Source: Doris montereyensis
Taxonomy: Eukaryota > Mollusca > Gastropoda > Nudibranchia > Dorididae
NCBI GenBank assembly: GCA_037039925.1
Contig: JAXRKP010001063.1
Span: 1 to 64,000, forward strand
Direction of reading: 5' to 3'
Length of the DNA stretch: 64,000 bases
Shown: positions 14,285 through 25,641 of the stretch, piece by piece
Layout: every line of letters begins with the position of its first letter
How positions within the stretch are numbered: position 1 is the first letter of the stretch
The notes under the pieces: generated by a model
The model's input: the letters and a program-made list of their open reading frames with translations, nothing else
Database searches by the model: none
Told to the model about the DNA's origin: nothing
Program-made: the position numbers and the translations under genes

Positions 14285-14875
14285 ATGAAGACTACCGGAT
14301 GTTACAATGACACAAATTTGTGTCATTGTGACATCTGGAAGATCCATATTATGCTAAATGTATTAAAAGTAGAAGAGTTATTCATTGCATACACACAGTA
14401 AACTCTAGTAATTGGCTATGGATAAAATGTGTTCCCATGTAATTTGAAAAGTACACTAGTTGAAAGATATCAAAAACAAAATAGTGGGCATGGTTCTTCC
14501 GGACGTTATGATGACACAAATCATAGTCCATTTATCCTAGTAATTATGGTCTTTTCTGATTCACTGTGATATTCTTATCGCTATTGTTGCTGTTTTCATT
14601 CTGAGGTAATAAAAAATATTATAGTTTTAAGTGTTAAGGATCAATAAATTGTAATTAATTTGTGTCATCAGTAACGTCCGGAATATCAGCGGAAACAGAG
14701 AAAATCAAAGATAATACAATATCTATCTGAAAACTATCCCCAAACTTTTCTTTGCTATTTTTACAAAGCATGCTCTTTTAGATCCAGTGGGTTTTGAAAG
14801 AAAATCAAAGAAATAAATATTAAACTTGGTTGTGATGTTTTGGGGTTGACCTTTTGAGAATGGCTCATATAATAG
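14285..14875. repeat. Dispersed repeat with nested palindromes (CCGGACGTTAY-TGACACAAAT)
   Basis: A 22-bp motif (consensus ACCGGATGTTAC + AATGACACAAA) appears at about 14295 in forward and immediately again in reverse, making a 44-bp palindrome centred at 14316/14317. Another inverted pair of the motif lies at about 14497-14518 and 14662-14686. The end, GACCTTTTGAGAATGGCTC (about 14849), recurs at about 27910 in the related region 27113-27935. Confidence 0.6.
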
Positions 14876-14959
14876 TACTAAGTTCAAACAGTCCAGGCCA
14901 CAGTCAATAAATCCAAGAATGAATAAATATAATATCTAATATCCCCCCACCTCATCAAA

Positions 14960-15535
14960 GTGAATAACCTTAGACCTCTGCGTTGTTTAGATCATCCAAC
15001 GCCGTCCATTCAAGATTATGATGTAGATCTACTTCTCCTTCACCACTCCCCTCGTCATCCTCATCATCTTCGTCGTTCTCAACTACGAGATCGGCATCAA
15101 TTATCAATGTCCGGGTGGATCTACATTATCTTCATCTTCTTCATCTAAATTAAAAGTTAAAGGATTATAATCGTGACCGTGTAGGTCTTCGTCATCCGTT
15201 ACATTACGAAACAAATTCAACAGGTCGCCCATTGTAACGCGCGAGGTCGATTTTGGTAGAAAAAATTGTGTGTAAATTCAAGCGAGGATAGCTTCGCAAT
15301 GAAGCAACGAGAAACGAAAGGAAAGGAAAGCCCTAAAAATACCCGGATATGGCACTGTGTACAACAGAAGTCTCGTGAAATTATAATTGAACGAGATTTC
15401 CGGGTATTTATAAAGGTTTGAAATAACGAAGCCGAAAGTGCTACGTCACCGGGCGACTATGGGCGATCTAAGTAGGTGCACGGCTCTATCGAACGGGCGA
15501 TACGGGTGCTATAGGTGGGATTGAGTTAACCCATT
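14960..15535 (-). pseudogene. piggyBac 5' end: leader plus N-terminal coding fragment
   Basis: Start codon at 15230-15232 gives MGDLLNLFRNV followed by an acidic stretch (LDEEDEDN), the low-complexity N-terminus typical of piggyBac-like transposases; the frame then breaks and coding is lost at about 14960. The leader up to 15535 is an inverted near-copy of 37189-37482. It ends at TTAA (15536-15539), the piggyBac target, where another piggyBac-type terminus begins. Confidence 0.7.
15420..15440 (+). promoter_or_regulatory. GAAA motifs in piggyBac leader
   Basis: GAAATAACGAAGCCGAAAGTG, about 190 bp upstream of the start at 15232. The sister copy (37283-37303) reads GAAAGCGAAAGTG on the reverse strand. 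Confidence 0.25.
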
Positions 15536-15580
15536 GCAGCCTAAGCTGTGGATCTATTGTAACCGTAGGTACTCCAAACC
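15536..15580 (+). mobile_element. piggyBac-type terminus at TTAA
   Basis: TTAACCCATTGCAGCCTAAG matches the inverse of the end at 36411-36430 (CTTAGGCAGGAAAGGGTTAA) and the start at 37561 (TTAACCCATTGCTGCCTA). It abuts the previous piggyBac leader at one TTAA. No coding part of this element follows that I can recognise. Confidence 0.55.
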
Positions 15581-16218
15581 CGCCTCAAAACGGGTGAGCG
15601 AGCACTGAAATCGTCAAATTCGAGCGAACTTCACTGATTCAGAAAATAAAAAGTATTAAACCTTCAATGATGAGACCGATCTCATTTAAAGGAGTTTTCT
15701 TTCTTCTTTCATTTCGTCATATTTTCGTTTGTATGTGTTAATATTTGTTATGTTTTGTAACGTTTTGAAAAAATGTGTTTTTACTGCAAAACACGCAAGA
15801 AAATTCATGTTTTGAGGAACCTCACTTTTTCATATTCCCAGCAAGTCCGCTCCTCCTAAAGCTATTTGACAAATGTAGCACCATCCAGTAGAAAAAATGT
15901 CACTCTTTCCAATGGTTTAAATATCGTCTTTCTATCTTTACTATAAGTTGGCGAAAAATGATTTTTAAAATTTAAATCGCGAAAAAAAGTTTTCCTGGGG
16001 AAAAAAGGCAACTTCGTGGTCACCATATTAAAATTCAACCTTTTTCTACTTAAATTCAACGACAAAATCATTTGAAACTATGAGGTCTTATCTAAAAAGT
16101 CTAACTTTTACTCGATGTGCATAGCGTCCACTTTCTCTTTCTCCTCCGCCATTGGTAGTGACTGGCTACACTTGAGGGCTCTCATATTTTGATTTTATAT
16201 GGCAACTCCGATGTCGAA
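15581..16218. other. No gene seen; likely 5' flank of the next gene
   Basis: The stretch near 15563-15582 (GTAGGTACTCCAAACCC) recurs at 40271-40287 beside another copy of the unnamed element family. Otherwise unremarkable AT-rich sequence. Confidence 0.4.
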
Positions 16219-17810
16219 ATGGCCAACATCTTACATGAACTTGTAGGTAAGTGTCTTAAGATTTTTAGATTTGTGCATATTAGGAAAAGTTTAAATTATA
16301 TTTATCTTATTTTTTAAACCTGCATGAGTTTGTCAGAAGTTGTAGCGATCTCAGTTTTCTAGATCTACGACTCCGTTGACCAAGTTTATGAAGTCGCTCT
16401 TTTTTTTAGTCCTGTGAAGGAAATACGGACTGATGATGTCGATGATATGATATTTAAACTCAATATTTATAGTAATGGTTCATCAATATTATGTTTATTT
16501 AAACTGTATTCCATTCAAGAAGATGAGTGTTTTTTCACTTTTTCTGAATCGAGACATAATGGCTACCGGTACTGAAAGTTGGGTCTATCGGGTCTGAACG
16601 GAAGTGAAGATCTGTTGGGCAAATTCATTTTTGTTGATTGCATGGGTAGGAGGGTAATTTCTTAGTCTGATTTATCATGAATGGCTGTGTTTTATTTTTA
16701 TTTTTAAGGTAAATTACGATTGATTTGTTTATAATTGGCCCCTGCCACTTTATGTCAAGCCATAGAAACTCCATGGTTCTACGTAGCTTCTAAAATCTAG
16801 CACTGCAGTAAGCTGTGGAAAAACCCACTTTTCCAAATTGACTTATTTAATCTACAAAGGCTAATAGTAGCATATGAAGTCTTAAAATACTGAATCTAGA
16901 TACCGGTATCTAGTGTAGACTTGTCGGCTTACTAAAGTTAGAGGCATATCATATTATCAAGATTTAAACACTCAAATTATTATTTTTTTGCAGAGGATCA
17001 TGACTCGTAATTTATTTTGTATATTATTTTACAGCGGATGACAGCTGCCAAACAATGCTGAACAGGTTCACCAGACCGTGGGGTAGACGGCCAGATGTGA
17101 CTCCACCGCCCCTCACCAACAGACTACTTGTGCAGCTTTGGGACATCATGCTTTGCAATGGTGACGAGCAGAAGAAGGTAATTTTTATTATTATAACATT
17201 GTGGTTGGTGGTTGGGTGGAGAGGTCAGTAAGATGAACTTTGTGACACAATTCAACATGAAAGAAATAGATTTATAATCTATTTGATTAGTGGTCTTTCT
17301 TCTTCCTATAAGACCACAGCTTCAGTATTGAAGATTAATGTGATCGTGTGCTGTGTGGTTTTGGTATAACTGAGATATTAAACTATTAATATTAATATAT
17401 TCCATTACTTAGTTATTAAACACGTCTAACTATATTATTATAGATCTGATAATTTATTATTATTATATTATTACAGTTATTTATACCAGAAATGTTAACA
17501 ATATCTTAATCTGCCTAACTTGCTCTTAATTTAACATATGATATTTGCTTCTGCTACTATTCGGGCTCTTTCTTTTTCTATATAAAAAAGCCAAACAGCA
17601 GACCTCGTAGCACACCTCAAATCTCATAGAAACAAATTTTTGTATCTGCTATGAGGCATGTACGCTGAATTATCTTGAGTACATAATATATATATGCATA
17701 TTTTTTTCCTTTTGTTTTCCAAGGTTATTGACTGGTTTGGCTACCTCCACAGTGGCAACTCTGTCCTCCATCAAGCTTCTCCTGGTCCTCTGCGAAGCAT
17801 CATATATTGA
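16219..17810 (+). CDS. Three-exon small gene, N-terminal part of an unnamed mobile gene family
   Basis: Exons 16219-16246, 17035-17177 and 17724-17810 join in frame to 85 codons. Exon 1 is 28 nt (MANILHELV, then G|GTAAGTG). Exon 2 (acceptor TTTTACAG|CG, donor AAGAAG|GTAATT) carries RFTRPWGRRPDV and LTNRLLVQLWDIM. Exon 3 (acceptor TTCCAAG|GTT) reads VIDWFGYLHSGNSV and ends in TGA. Intron phases agree throughout. Two other loci (40861 and 42723) also start with a 28-nt exon ending G|GTAAGT, and 20591 has a RPW-P-LPYRLQQL exon, so this is one family. The stop in exon 3 may be native, or an inactivating change before the coiled-coil part downstream. Function is unknown; no catalytic motif is visible here. 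Confidence 0.5.
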
Positions 17811-17899
17811 CATATCGCAATGCTGTGCAGTTATTTGAGGGCCCATGGGATGTGGTGATTAGTTATTTAGATTTAATTTTGATTTCAATTTTATTTCAG

Positions 17900-19300
17900 A
17901 TACTCTATCAGCTGCCAATATTGACAGGAATATTTTGTTAGGTCAATACTCAGAATTTTCAAAACCCTTCAAATTTCAAACTTACAAACAGCATAGTTGT
18001 AGAATTAGACAAATTTCAAAAGAACAGAGATTTAATCCAAATTTTATGGCAAATTGGGTCTTTTACTTAATTAATGAGAGTGAAGCAAAGGAACAAGATA
18101 GTAAAGTCATTAAAAATCTAATCCAAAGATTAGGCAAATTAAGGACTAAAAAATTTGAACTGCAAACCCGAAAAAACCTGATAATTATCAAAAGTTTCTA
18201 GATGAAGAATTTTGCTTTAACGAAACAAATCCTAAACGTAAACAATCTAACCTTCCTAACAGTTCCATCAGTTCATCAAACAAAAGTGTAGAGAAAAAGT
18301 AACATTAGTAACAATAACCCTGTAGTCATTGAAAAGTCTAAAATGTGTAACACTGAAACTGAACTTTAAAAAATCAAAATAGCCAAGTTTGAAAAGGAAC
18401 TTGAAGATTTTAAAAAGTGAAAGAAGAGAATATGAATCTGAAAAGAGAGAACCAAAATCTAAAAAAGAAAAATTTCCAGAAACAGTATTGAATTAGCCAC
18501 CACCAGTTGTCATTTGCAAAATTCAGAAAGAAAAAGAAAAGTTGAAATTGACCAAAAAGATAGTGTCATTAATTATTTTAGAAGCCACCTTGGAAATAAA
18601 GAAAAGAAAGGTAAAAACTTTGAAGAAAGAAACAAAATTAGTCAATAAATGCAATGATAGTCTGAATGAAAAGATTTTCAAACAAGAAACTTCATGAAGT
18701 AGAAGTAAAATCAGGAGAAAATAATGCTTATGCAGATAATATTAGACAAGCTACAATTCTTTTACGGTCTGAAGCAGGAGTGGCTTCTCATAAAGTTAGT
18801 GAAGATATGAGAATAGTAGGTAAACATCTTTTTGATCATAACTTTGAAACATTGCTATCAACCCAAACATGCCTTAATATGAATGCTGAAGGTTTAGTTA
18901 TTTCAAATTTGCAAGTGGCAGAAAAAATATTAGATTCTAAAATATTACTCTCCATTTAGATTATGAATGGAACATCAAAAAGTAGTAAATCATCAAGTCA
19001 CCTTAGATGAGGAATCTAAATCAGTTAAAAATGAAATCTCAATCAAATTAAAACAGAACATGGTAGAAAGTCAACAAAAGAAAATTGACACGGCAGCAGC
19101 AGATTTAGAAAACATGGATAGATAACAAACGGAAGTGTTTGTGAAAGTAGTCAACAAGTAGGCATATTAATAAAAAATCTTTCAACAACTGGTAAATCTA
19201 AAAAACAAATAACAGAAATAATCAAAGTCAAAGATAAAATTCTAACTCTGTCAGGTACTCAAGAAGATTTAATCTCAAATTTAAAACAATTTTTTAATTA
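17900..19300 (+). pseudogene. Degraded coiled-coil plus core region of the unnamed mobile gene family
   Basis: Begins after a possible acceptor (TTTATTTCAG) near 17899. 17935-18201 is open and continues as Lys/Glu-rich coiled-coil-like sequence with stops to about 18660. 18666-18959 is open with YADNIRQATILL, EDMRIVGKHLF and STQTCLNMNAEGLVISN, then VAEKILDSK. From memory this order (coiled coil, then a core with a conserved invariant Ser-Thr-Cys-Leu region) matches large uncharacterised, multi-copy proteins of molluscs, cnidarians and echinoderms. In those proteins a conserved acidic DGT motif usually follows; here that region has decayed. Probably the continuation of the gene at 16219, on the same strand. 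Confidence 0.45.
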
Positions 19301-19750
19301 GTGTTTCTTTTTTTTTAGTCTGAAATAAAAATTGAAATTATGGGTCTAGTTAATGAAGTTTTATTTTGACTTTGTAACATATTTGGAGGCCTTTTTTTGT
19401 TTTATGTTGATAAATTCATATTTATTGGTGATATATCTGGTAGGGGAAAACTTTCTTGTGATAATTTTTTTTTTTACTGAATTTTTAAAAATTGTAAATA
19501 TTTTAATAAACTGAAATCATGTCATAACCAAGCCATTATGTGTAGTTATGTTTCTCTTTTGATGTTGCTTATCTAATCAGGAATGGATAGAGCTCCTTCT
19601 CCTCTTTCATTTGATACCAAGATCGACAAGATTGGTTAAAAAGTAAAGATTTTAAAAGGTTTTGAAATTCCCATTTTTTCTGTTTTTCGGCCCCATTAAC
19701 GAAAAACGTGCGAAATTGATTTCGCGGCATATTTTCTAAGAGTAAAGAGT
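19301..19750. other. No feature seen; 3' flank of the previous gene copy
   Basis: AT-rich sequence up to the long terminal repeat at 19751, with no coding signature. Confidence 0.4.
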
Positions 19751-20222
19751 AGTTATCCCAGACTACCGCTTAGCAGCGGGCTTAATTTGCCTTCATCGAC
19801 CGAAAATAAGGTCGTCTTAATCCCTCTATCTCTCTTTTAAATCAAACTCAACCTACACAAAAAACTACTAGGTTATACTTAAAGATCTGCTCTGTACGAA
19901 GATCTAAGCGGTTTTTACTAGTATATTAGTAGTAAAAGAGATATATAGCTCTTCAAAAATAGCTAACTTAACATTGTACATCGCCGTTTTCATCGCTCAA
20001 AAATGGCTGGCACACACTATAAATTCATGTGTTTCTCCAGTGCCTCGGCGTCGTTTGAACTTACCTATCGCTTTGCAATGAAGTGTGTTAAATTAGCCTT
20101 TGAATGAGCTTTCCTGTGCTATCAATTTCTCCAAGCTCCGATATCTATAAATAGCTTTAAACTTAGCGGAAAGTTGACCTATTTAGAGTCGGGAAAATCT
20201 GATCTTGCCGATTGAAAATGAC
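19751..20222 (+). repeat. Long terminal inverted repeat, left arm
   Basis: Starts AGTTATCCCAGACTACCGC and contains TTTTCGGTCGAT-type sequence (inverse: ATCGACCGAAAATAAGG). Near-identical, inverted, to 23195-23690. Confidence 0.75.
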
Positions 20223-20400
20223 TAAGAGTATTGTAAGTAAGAAAGATTTAAAAGATAGGAGAAAAAAAAAGCTGACATTTTAGATGCAATTATTTCAGAT
20301 GGTGGATTGTGTAAGACTAGAGAAGATTTGAATAACTTAAGGAAAAAATGGAACCGCAGAAAGTTTAAGAAATCAGATAAGATACAGGAAAATATTTTTG
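20218..20400 (+). pseudogene. C-terminal tail fragment of the unnamed family
   Basis: After a one-base shift it reads VSKKDLKDRRKKK then ADILDAIISDGGLCKTREDL, ending FG* at about 20404. The nucleotide stretch GTAAGTAAGAAAGATTTAAA also follows the C-terminal coding of the copy at 22618 (inverted), so it is the extreme C-terminus of the same protein. It sits directly against the left terminal repeat, as if internal sequence was deleted. Confidence 0.45.
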
Positions 20401-20590
20401 GATGAAAAAAGCTTAAAAGTAACAGGGACCATCAATACACTGTATACATGTAGTTGTTGATTGATAATATTGAATGATTTTAATTTTGTTATATATACAT
20501 GATGTAATTGTGAGTTCCTCGAGCTTGTGTAATTTTGTCTAAATTTAATATATTCCTTATTCTTTCTTTTCATTTTATGTCGTGTATCCG

Positions 20591-20749
20591 GCTGCGGGGT
20601 CGACTTTGAGAGACATTTCTATTACTACTATGAGCCGTCGTCCCTGGGATATACCATACCCAAAGCTGCCATATCGTCTGCAACAACTGATCTCACAGGT
20701 TTCAGCTGAATTTCACAACACAAAGATAAGGCAGGCGACAAACAGTTGA
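20591..20749 (+). pseudogene. RPW-type N-terminal exon of the unnamed family
   Basis: Open stretch with SRRPWDIPYPKLPYRLQQL, aligned by eye with exon 2 of the gene at 16219 (TRPW ... LTNRLLVQL). A closely similar segment lies at about 41885-42010. No partner exons are directly linked in this rearranged copy. Confidence 0.4.
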
Positions 20750-20799
20750 CCTATTAGCTCTTACTCTTATAATTATTATTTAATGTTTTCTGTTTTAGA

Positions 20800-21420
20800 G
20801 ACACAAGTACTAAGTAGGCAAAGTTTCATTGATTTATCTTACCATTTAACATTTTTATAATGAAAAACCTGATTTTTGCCAAAATATTTTCACGAGCGTA
20901 GTTATTAATTTTTTGCCCGCAACTCTGTATATTTAGTTCCTATTATGATTAAACCCACCAGAATTGTATTTCTTGACCCTCAAAGCATAAGTATAAGTAT
21001 GCAAAGTTTCATTGATGTATCTTTGCGTTTAAGATTTTTATGATGAAAAACCTGATTTTTGTCAAAATATTTTCCCAAGCGTAAATTACTATTTTTTGCC
21101 CACAACTCTGTTGATTTAGTTCCTATCATAATTATAACACCATAAATGTATTTCTTGACCCTCAAAGCATAAGTATGTGAAGTTTCATTGATGTATCTTA
21201 CCATTTAAGATTTTAATGATGAAAACCCCGATTTTTGCCAAAATATTTTCCCGCGCGTAAATTATTAATTTTTGCGCACAACTTTGTTTATTTAGTTCCT
21301 ATCATAATTAAAACACCAGAATTGTATGTCTGGACTCTCAAAGCATAAATATGCAAAATTTCATTGATGTATCTTACCATTTAAGGTTTTTATGATGAAA
21401 AACCTGATTTTTGGGGCTCA
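20800..21420. repeat. Tandem repeat, about 180-bp units, four copies
   Basis: Each unit carries GCAAAGTTTCATTGATGTAT, then a TTTTGCCAAAATATTTTC-type block, then TTAGTTCCTAT. Units start at about 20817, 20999, 21177 and 21353, a period of about 176-182 bp. The related locus at 42080-42350 has about one and a half units. Confidence 0.85.
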
Positions 21421-21989
21421 AAATATCTTCCCGAGCCCAAATTATGCTTTTTGCCCGGTTTGGTGGTATAATAATTCAGGGAGAATATTTCTTCTATGTC
21501 TCTGAAAAAAATTGGGCTAACTGTCTGGCACCATATCTGCATTTAAGGGAAATTATATGGTCTTTCTATGATTTATGGCATGTTTATGTACTCCCAAAAA
21601 ATGCCATTTTTTGACAATTTTGACCAAAATCATGTGTCGCACAATGTATTTTTTCTCTATTTTGGTGCTGTGTCACAATAAATATGTGAAAGATAACAGT
21701 CTCATTGCTTGTTTTTTTGCTTTTCTATGTGTATGGCTGACGTATGCATGTAAAGTATTTAACTACTCAAAAAGAGGCATCACTAAACTTATTGTAGTAA
21801 AGGAAAACTAGTCCTTTGATGTTGTCTTCCGTGAGTCTCCGCCTTCTAGAAGACAAAACAAGATTGTACAAAAGAAAAACCCCGCCAGCATCAGCTGACG
21901 AGCATGTTGAGAAGGCGTACCAGGACGCCAGTGCAGCGAAGGCAGGAACATGATCTGCCGCAGACTTCCAAAAAAAGGTCAGATCAATG

Positions 21990-22370
21990 TTCCCAGTAAC
22001 GGACTTCTCACTGCAGTGGGCCCCAGTTTCTCAACATATCTCCTCAACTCATGCTGGGGAAGATCAGCAAAGTCCGGAATAGCGGTGTATTGAGAGATGT
22101 CACAAGACATAAACGGAATGTTCTTCGGGTTGAAAATCCTAATCTCTTTTAAAAAATTGACACCAGGCTGCCCTTCCTTCGACATGCCCTTTCTTGCAGT
22201 AGCATGCCAGAACATGGCATTAAATGATAGAACAAACTTGTCAGCTTGGCCAAAAGGTTTCTGAATGATTCTCCCAGTAGGTTCAGGATGTGCGACATGC
22301 ACGTAATGTGGGTCGATTTGGGGGAATAAGCCCGCAAAACATCAGTGTATGCCTGGAGATGAAAAAAATA
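21990..22370 (-). pseudogene. hAT transposase middle fragment (CGGBP1-like family)
   Basis: Reverse-strand reading gives STHITCMSHILNLLGESFR, then in a shifted frame KPFGQADKFVLSFNAMFWHA and NFLKE...NPKNIPFM. This H-I-C-x-S-H-I-L-N-L pattern followed by FVLSFNAMF is typical of the central region of hAT-like proteins related to CGGBP1. Both ends are missing; one frameshift is visible at 22.26 kb. It complements the N- and C-terminal pieces at 25.3-25.8 kb but lies on the other strand. Confidence 0.6.
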
Positions 22371-22617
22371 AAAATCAAGATGCTTGAATGAAAATCCTTT
22401 ATTTGATAAAAATGTGTTCACATTTTGTTTGAGATTAAGAAACAGAAAACTGAGCGCTTTAAGCATATATATGCTAAGGCAACAAAAGCATTAAGCCAAC
22501 CTACTATTACCAGCAGTGAGCCATTAGCGCTAATTGGAATCCACATCCCCCCCCCCTCCCGGCTATACAGTGCTTTTAGTCCTATCTTTTAAATCTTTCT
22601 TACTTACATCTTTCTCT

Positions 22618-22940
22618 TATTCTCCTGCATTTTGTGTTTTACTTTCTCACGAACCTGGGCTTCACAATGTTTACTTTGTAACACTAATTTTCTGAATTCT
22701 TTTTTTTGGCTGCCTCTAAAATTTTATTTTGCCTTTTTTCACGCAAACTACAAACCAATGTACAGTCTTATTAATATTATGCTTCCACATATTGTCTAAT
22801 TCTAAATCACCAAACAATCGTTCTCCAGTCAAATTTGTCAACAATCGATAAGCAAATGAATTGGGTCATATTATGTATCTTAATATTTAAAAGAAAATAG
22901 AGGAAATACTTACCACACATTTCAAGAAGATCATATCCAT
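22618..22940 (-). pseudogene. C-terminal domain copy of the unnamed family, degraded
   Basis: Reverse strand, start at 22938-22940 (MDMIF-like after a base change), with the G|GTAAGTATTTCC donor still present. Downstream parts match the better copy at 42346-42723, including MTHLL, LTGERLF and the basic KVKHKMQENKRK end, but with several indels and a missing central segment. Confidence 0.55.
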
Positions 22941-23033
22941 TTTTGAATGAGAAAAGAAGTTTATCTAGATCTAAAATCGGAATGAAGTAGAGCGGGAGAG
23001 TGGTGTTGTTCTGGTGCTGATCGCTAGGCAGTC

Positions 23034-23063
23034 AGTTTCAAAGTGAAAGTGAAAGTACTGAAA
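23034..23063 (-). promoter_or_regulatory. GAAA-repeat motif upstream of the 22.9-kb gene copy
   Basis: GTTTCAAAGTGAAAGTGAAA followed by GTACTGAAA: GAAA cores at two-base spacing about 100 bp upstream of the start at 22940. Conserved in the copies at 40736 and 42818. Confidence 0.35.
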
Positions 23064-23194
23064 TCTCGAGAACGGGCGTAAAGGGAAGGCACTACATTTG
23101 CTTTCATAGATGGCGCGACGCGTTGATTCAACCAATCATAGTCATTTTTGGACATGATAACCGGAAGAGGACACTGTATTTGAGGATATAAATT

Positions 23195-23690
23195 TCTTAG
23201 TCATTTTCAATCGGCAAAGATCGGATTTTCCCGACTCTAAATAGGTCAACTTTCCGCGAAGTTTAAAGCTATTTACTATTTATAGATATCGGAGCTTGGA
23301 GAAATTGATAGCACAGGAAAGCTCATTCAAACCAAAGGCTAATTTAACACACTTCATTGCAAAGCGATAGGTAAGTTCAACGCATCGCGCGAGGCAATTG
23401 GAGAAACACATGAATTTATACTCTATAGTGTGTGCTAGCCGTTTTTGAGCGATGAAAATCGGCGATGTACACCGTTAAGTTAGCTATTTTTGAAGAGCTA
23501 TATCTCTTTTACTACTAATATACTGGTAAAACCGCTTAGATCTTCGTACAGAGCAGATCTTTAAGTATAACCTAGTAATTTTTTGTGTAGGTTGAGTTTG
23601 ATTTAAAGAGAGATAGAAGGATTAAGACGACCTTATTTTCGGTCGATGACGGCAAATTCGCCCGCTGCTAAGCGGTAGTCTGGGATAACT
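23195..23690 (-). repeat. Long terminal inverted repeat, right arm
   Basis: Inverse of 19751-20222 and same orientation as 39839-40265 and 43010-43458. Ends TAGTCTGGGATAACT. Confidence 0.75.
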
Positions 23691-24955
23691 AGTAATAATA
23701 TAATAATGATTAGGAAATCTAGATTTTCTAAATCTAATACATAATCTAGATCTATACAGTATGTAATATTAATTTAGGTTTTTAATCGCTCGCAACACAG
23801 TTGAATAGATCTAGGTCTAGTTTGAGCCGCAGACCACTCCTCGCTCGCCAACCACGCCATGCGGCTTCGCGATGGGACCAAAACATTGTTGACCCAATTC
23901 CGGGAAGCTGGCCTGTTACTACTGTTACTAAAGTGTTACTGGTGGTAGTGTTAGTAGTAGTAGTGTTAGTAAGCACGCCTCGACCTCAAGCTTTGCCTCA
24001 AGCCATCAGGTTTTTTTTATTGTACTGAACTACTCTGTTTCTAACGCATTCCGGTAGTTGATTTGTCTACATTCGCATTTTCTGTACTGACTGATTATTC
24101 AGTTTTGTTTTGTTTATTTGCTGATTTTAGTTAGGCCTGTTTCGAATGTTTCATATAAAACAGTTTACTTGTGTAAACAATGTTTTCTGACGAGTCGGTT
24201 TATAAGCGTGTAAACTGTATGCTCAATATTTAGCATATATCTTATGCTTATTGTTATTCAAATGTACAACACTCGACGGAAGGAAACACGGAAGCCTTAC
24301 GGCAATGCCATAGACAAGCTAGAGCTATTCGTGGGCACGGCAACAATGAGGACATGAAGACAGCAATTTTTGCCAGCTTGTAAATCATGTAACAGTAACA
24401 TGGCTACTTTACAGACGACAACCCTCAGCATCGGGACTGCCCGCCTGGCATCGACAAATGATGATCTTCTATGCTGTTGAATTATGTACTTCATTCTCAT
24501 GACTTTTCCTCCTCAGAATGTAATTATATATGGAAAATACTCCTTATAAGATACTATCAATAACACGCCTAAATATTGACATTGTGCAATAAAATTTTGA
24601 GTTGCGGAAATACAAAATTGCTTTTTTTCTCAAAACTAGTTTTTTTTTTGTATACTTTTCGCTAAAAAGTAAATGTTAAAAAACTTACTCTTAGATTTGA
24701 ACCAAATTTGGTGTATAACTTCTTTATATGTGCGCCTAGTTTGTATAAGAGGCTTTTTGGGAAATAATTGATGATGATAGGGATGTTATTGTTATTAATG
24801 ATTTGGTGTAAAAAAAATGGAGTTTTGGGGATTTTGAAAGTTGATTTTTTCTCAGTAAGTAGATCAAATATCGAAAATCTGGTCTATTACTAGTACAACC
24901 AAGACAGTCCTCTTTACTACCTGTATCTCAAATTTGGTTGACTTTCCTTGGTCTG
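23691..24955. other. No supported gene; one dispersed repeat
   Basis: 23875-23986 shares ACCAAAACATTGTTGACC, GGCCTGTTA and AGTAAGCACGCC with 47213-47275. It includes a GTTAGTAGTAG-type run. The remainder has no recognisable coding or RNA signature. Confidence 0.5.
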
Positions 24956-24996
24956 TCCGCGGAAAATCGCGGCACTTGCAGCCGCGATTTTTCGGA
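24956..24996. repeat. Hairpin upstream of CGGBP1-like ORF
   Basis: GAAAATCGCGGC and GCCGCGATTTTTC form a stem with a short loop, with an added TCCG/CGGA clamp and a three-base bulge. May be a subterminal structure of the hAT element whose N-terminal exon starts at 25269. Confidence 0.6.
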
Positions 24997-25268
24997 CTTA
25001 CCGCAACGGAACAGCAATTTTGACAAATGCCAGCGATTTTTTTGCATTTTTCATGATTTTTCCCTGTTATGGAGTCGTATATATGCTAAACATGGGAAAA
25101 TGCTACTGCCACTTCCACGCAACACTATTAAAATTTCATGAGTAACTTCCTTGACAACACAGGAAGTAAATAATTCATTCTTTGTTTAAATTTAATCTGA
25201 TTGACTCAACCTGCATCTCTTCATCTCGATCAAATTTACGCTATTGACTATTCTGAGTATCAAACACC

Positions 25269-25462
25269 ATGCCTAATGATACCTCAAAGAAAGGCTCTAA
25301 GACTACAGCCCGGGACCGTCATAGGCAGTTTCTAAAGACTACTTATGTTTCTAGTAGTAAATTGTTTTGCGATGCCTGCAACATCATTCTAGACCATCAC
25401 AGAAAATCATCTGTGGATAATCACATGAGGACTGAAAAGCATGCCGAGCGCTTAGACTTAGA
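25269..25462 (+). pseudogene. CGGBP1-like zinc-finger exon of a hAT element
   Basis: Begins MPNDTSKKGSKTTARDRHRQ, with a zinc finger in the pattern KLFCDACN...RKSSVDNHMRTEKH (C-x2-C then H-x4-5-H). This matches the BED-like DNA-binding finger of CGG triplet repeat-binding protein 1, a protein known to derive from hAT transposases. The exon probably ends at 25462 with a GA|GTAAGT donor; the TAA just after is then intronic. The next recognisable part is the C-terminal hAT piece at 25642, so the middle of the gene is deleted. It could be a young host zinc-finger gene, but the adjoining dimerisation remnant favours a deleted transposon. Confidence 0.6.
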
Positions 25463-25641
25463 GTAAGTTAGGCTAAATTTAAATCTAACATGAATTGCAC
25501 AAATATCACCCAATCACCTTGGACTTGGACCCCAAGCTGTGAAGAATCATTCCACCACTTCCATAGACCCGGAGCTTTTTGGACGTCTTGCGAGGAACAA
25601 CTTCCCACCCCATCAAATTTGGCATTGCGTTATAAATGTAT

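Larger units (their letters stand above)
19751..23690. mobile_element. Element of unknown superfamily with about 480-bp terminal inverted repeats
   Basis: The left arm starts AGTTATCCCAGACTACCGC (19751) and the right arm ends with its inverse complement (23690); the arms stay similar by eye for about 480 bp. Inside are gene fragments of the unnamed family in both orientations, a tandem repeat array and a piece of a hAT transposase on the reverse strand. AGT flanks both ends, so a 3-bp target duplication is possible but weak evidence. The internal rearrangement shows it is not autonomous. Solo copies of the arm occur at 39839-40265 and 43010-43458. Confidence 0.6.

Noticed and set aside
20800..21420. 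Possible host gene exons in the tandem repeat zone
   Set aside because: Frames do not persist between units and the unit is non-coding in composition.
19751..23690. Assigning the long-repeat element to PIF/Harbinger or Mutator by its possible 3-bp AGT duplication
   Set aside because: The duplication is only three bases at one locus, boundaries are uncertain, and no matching transposase is present.
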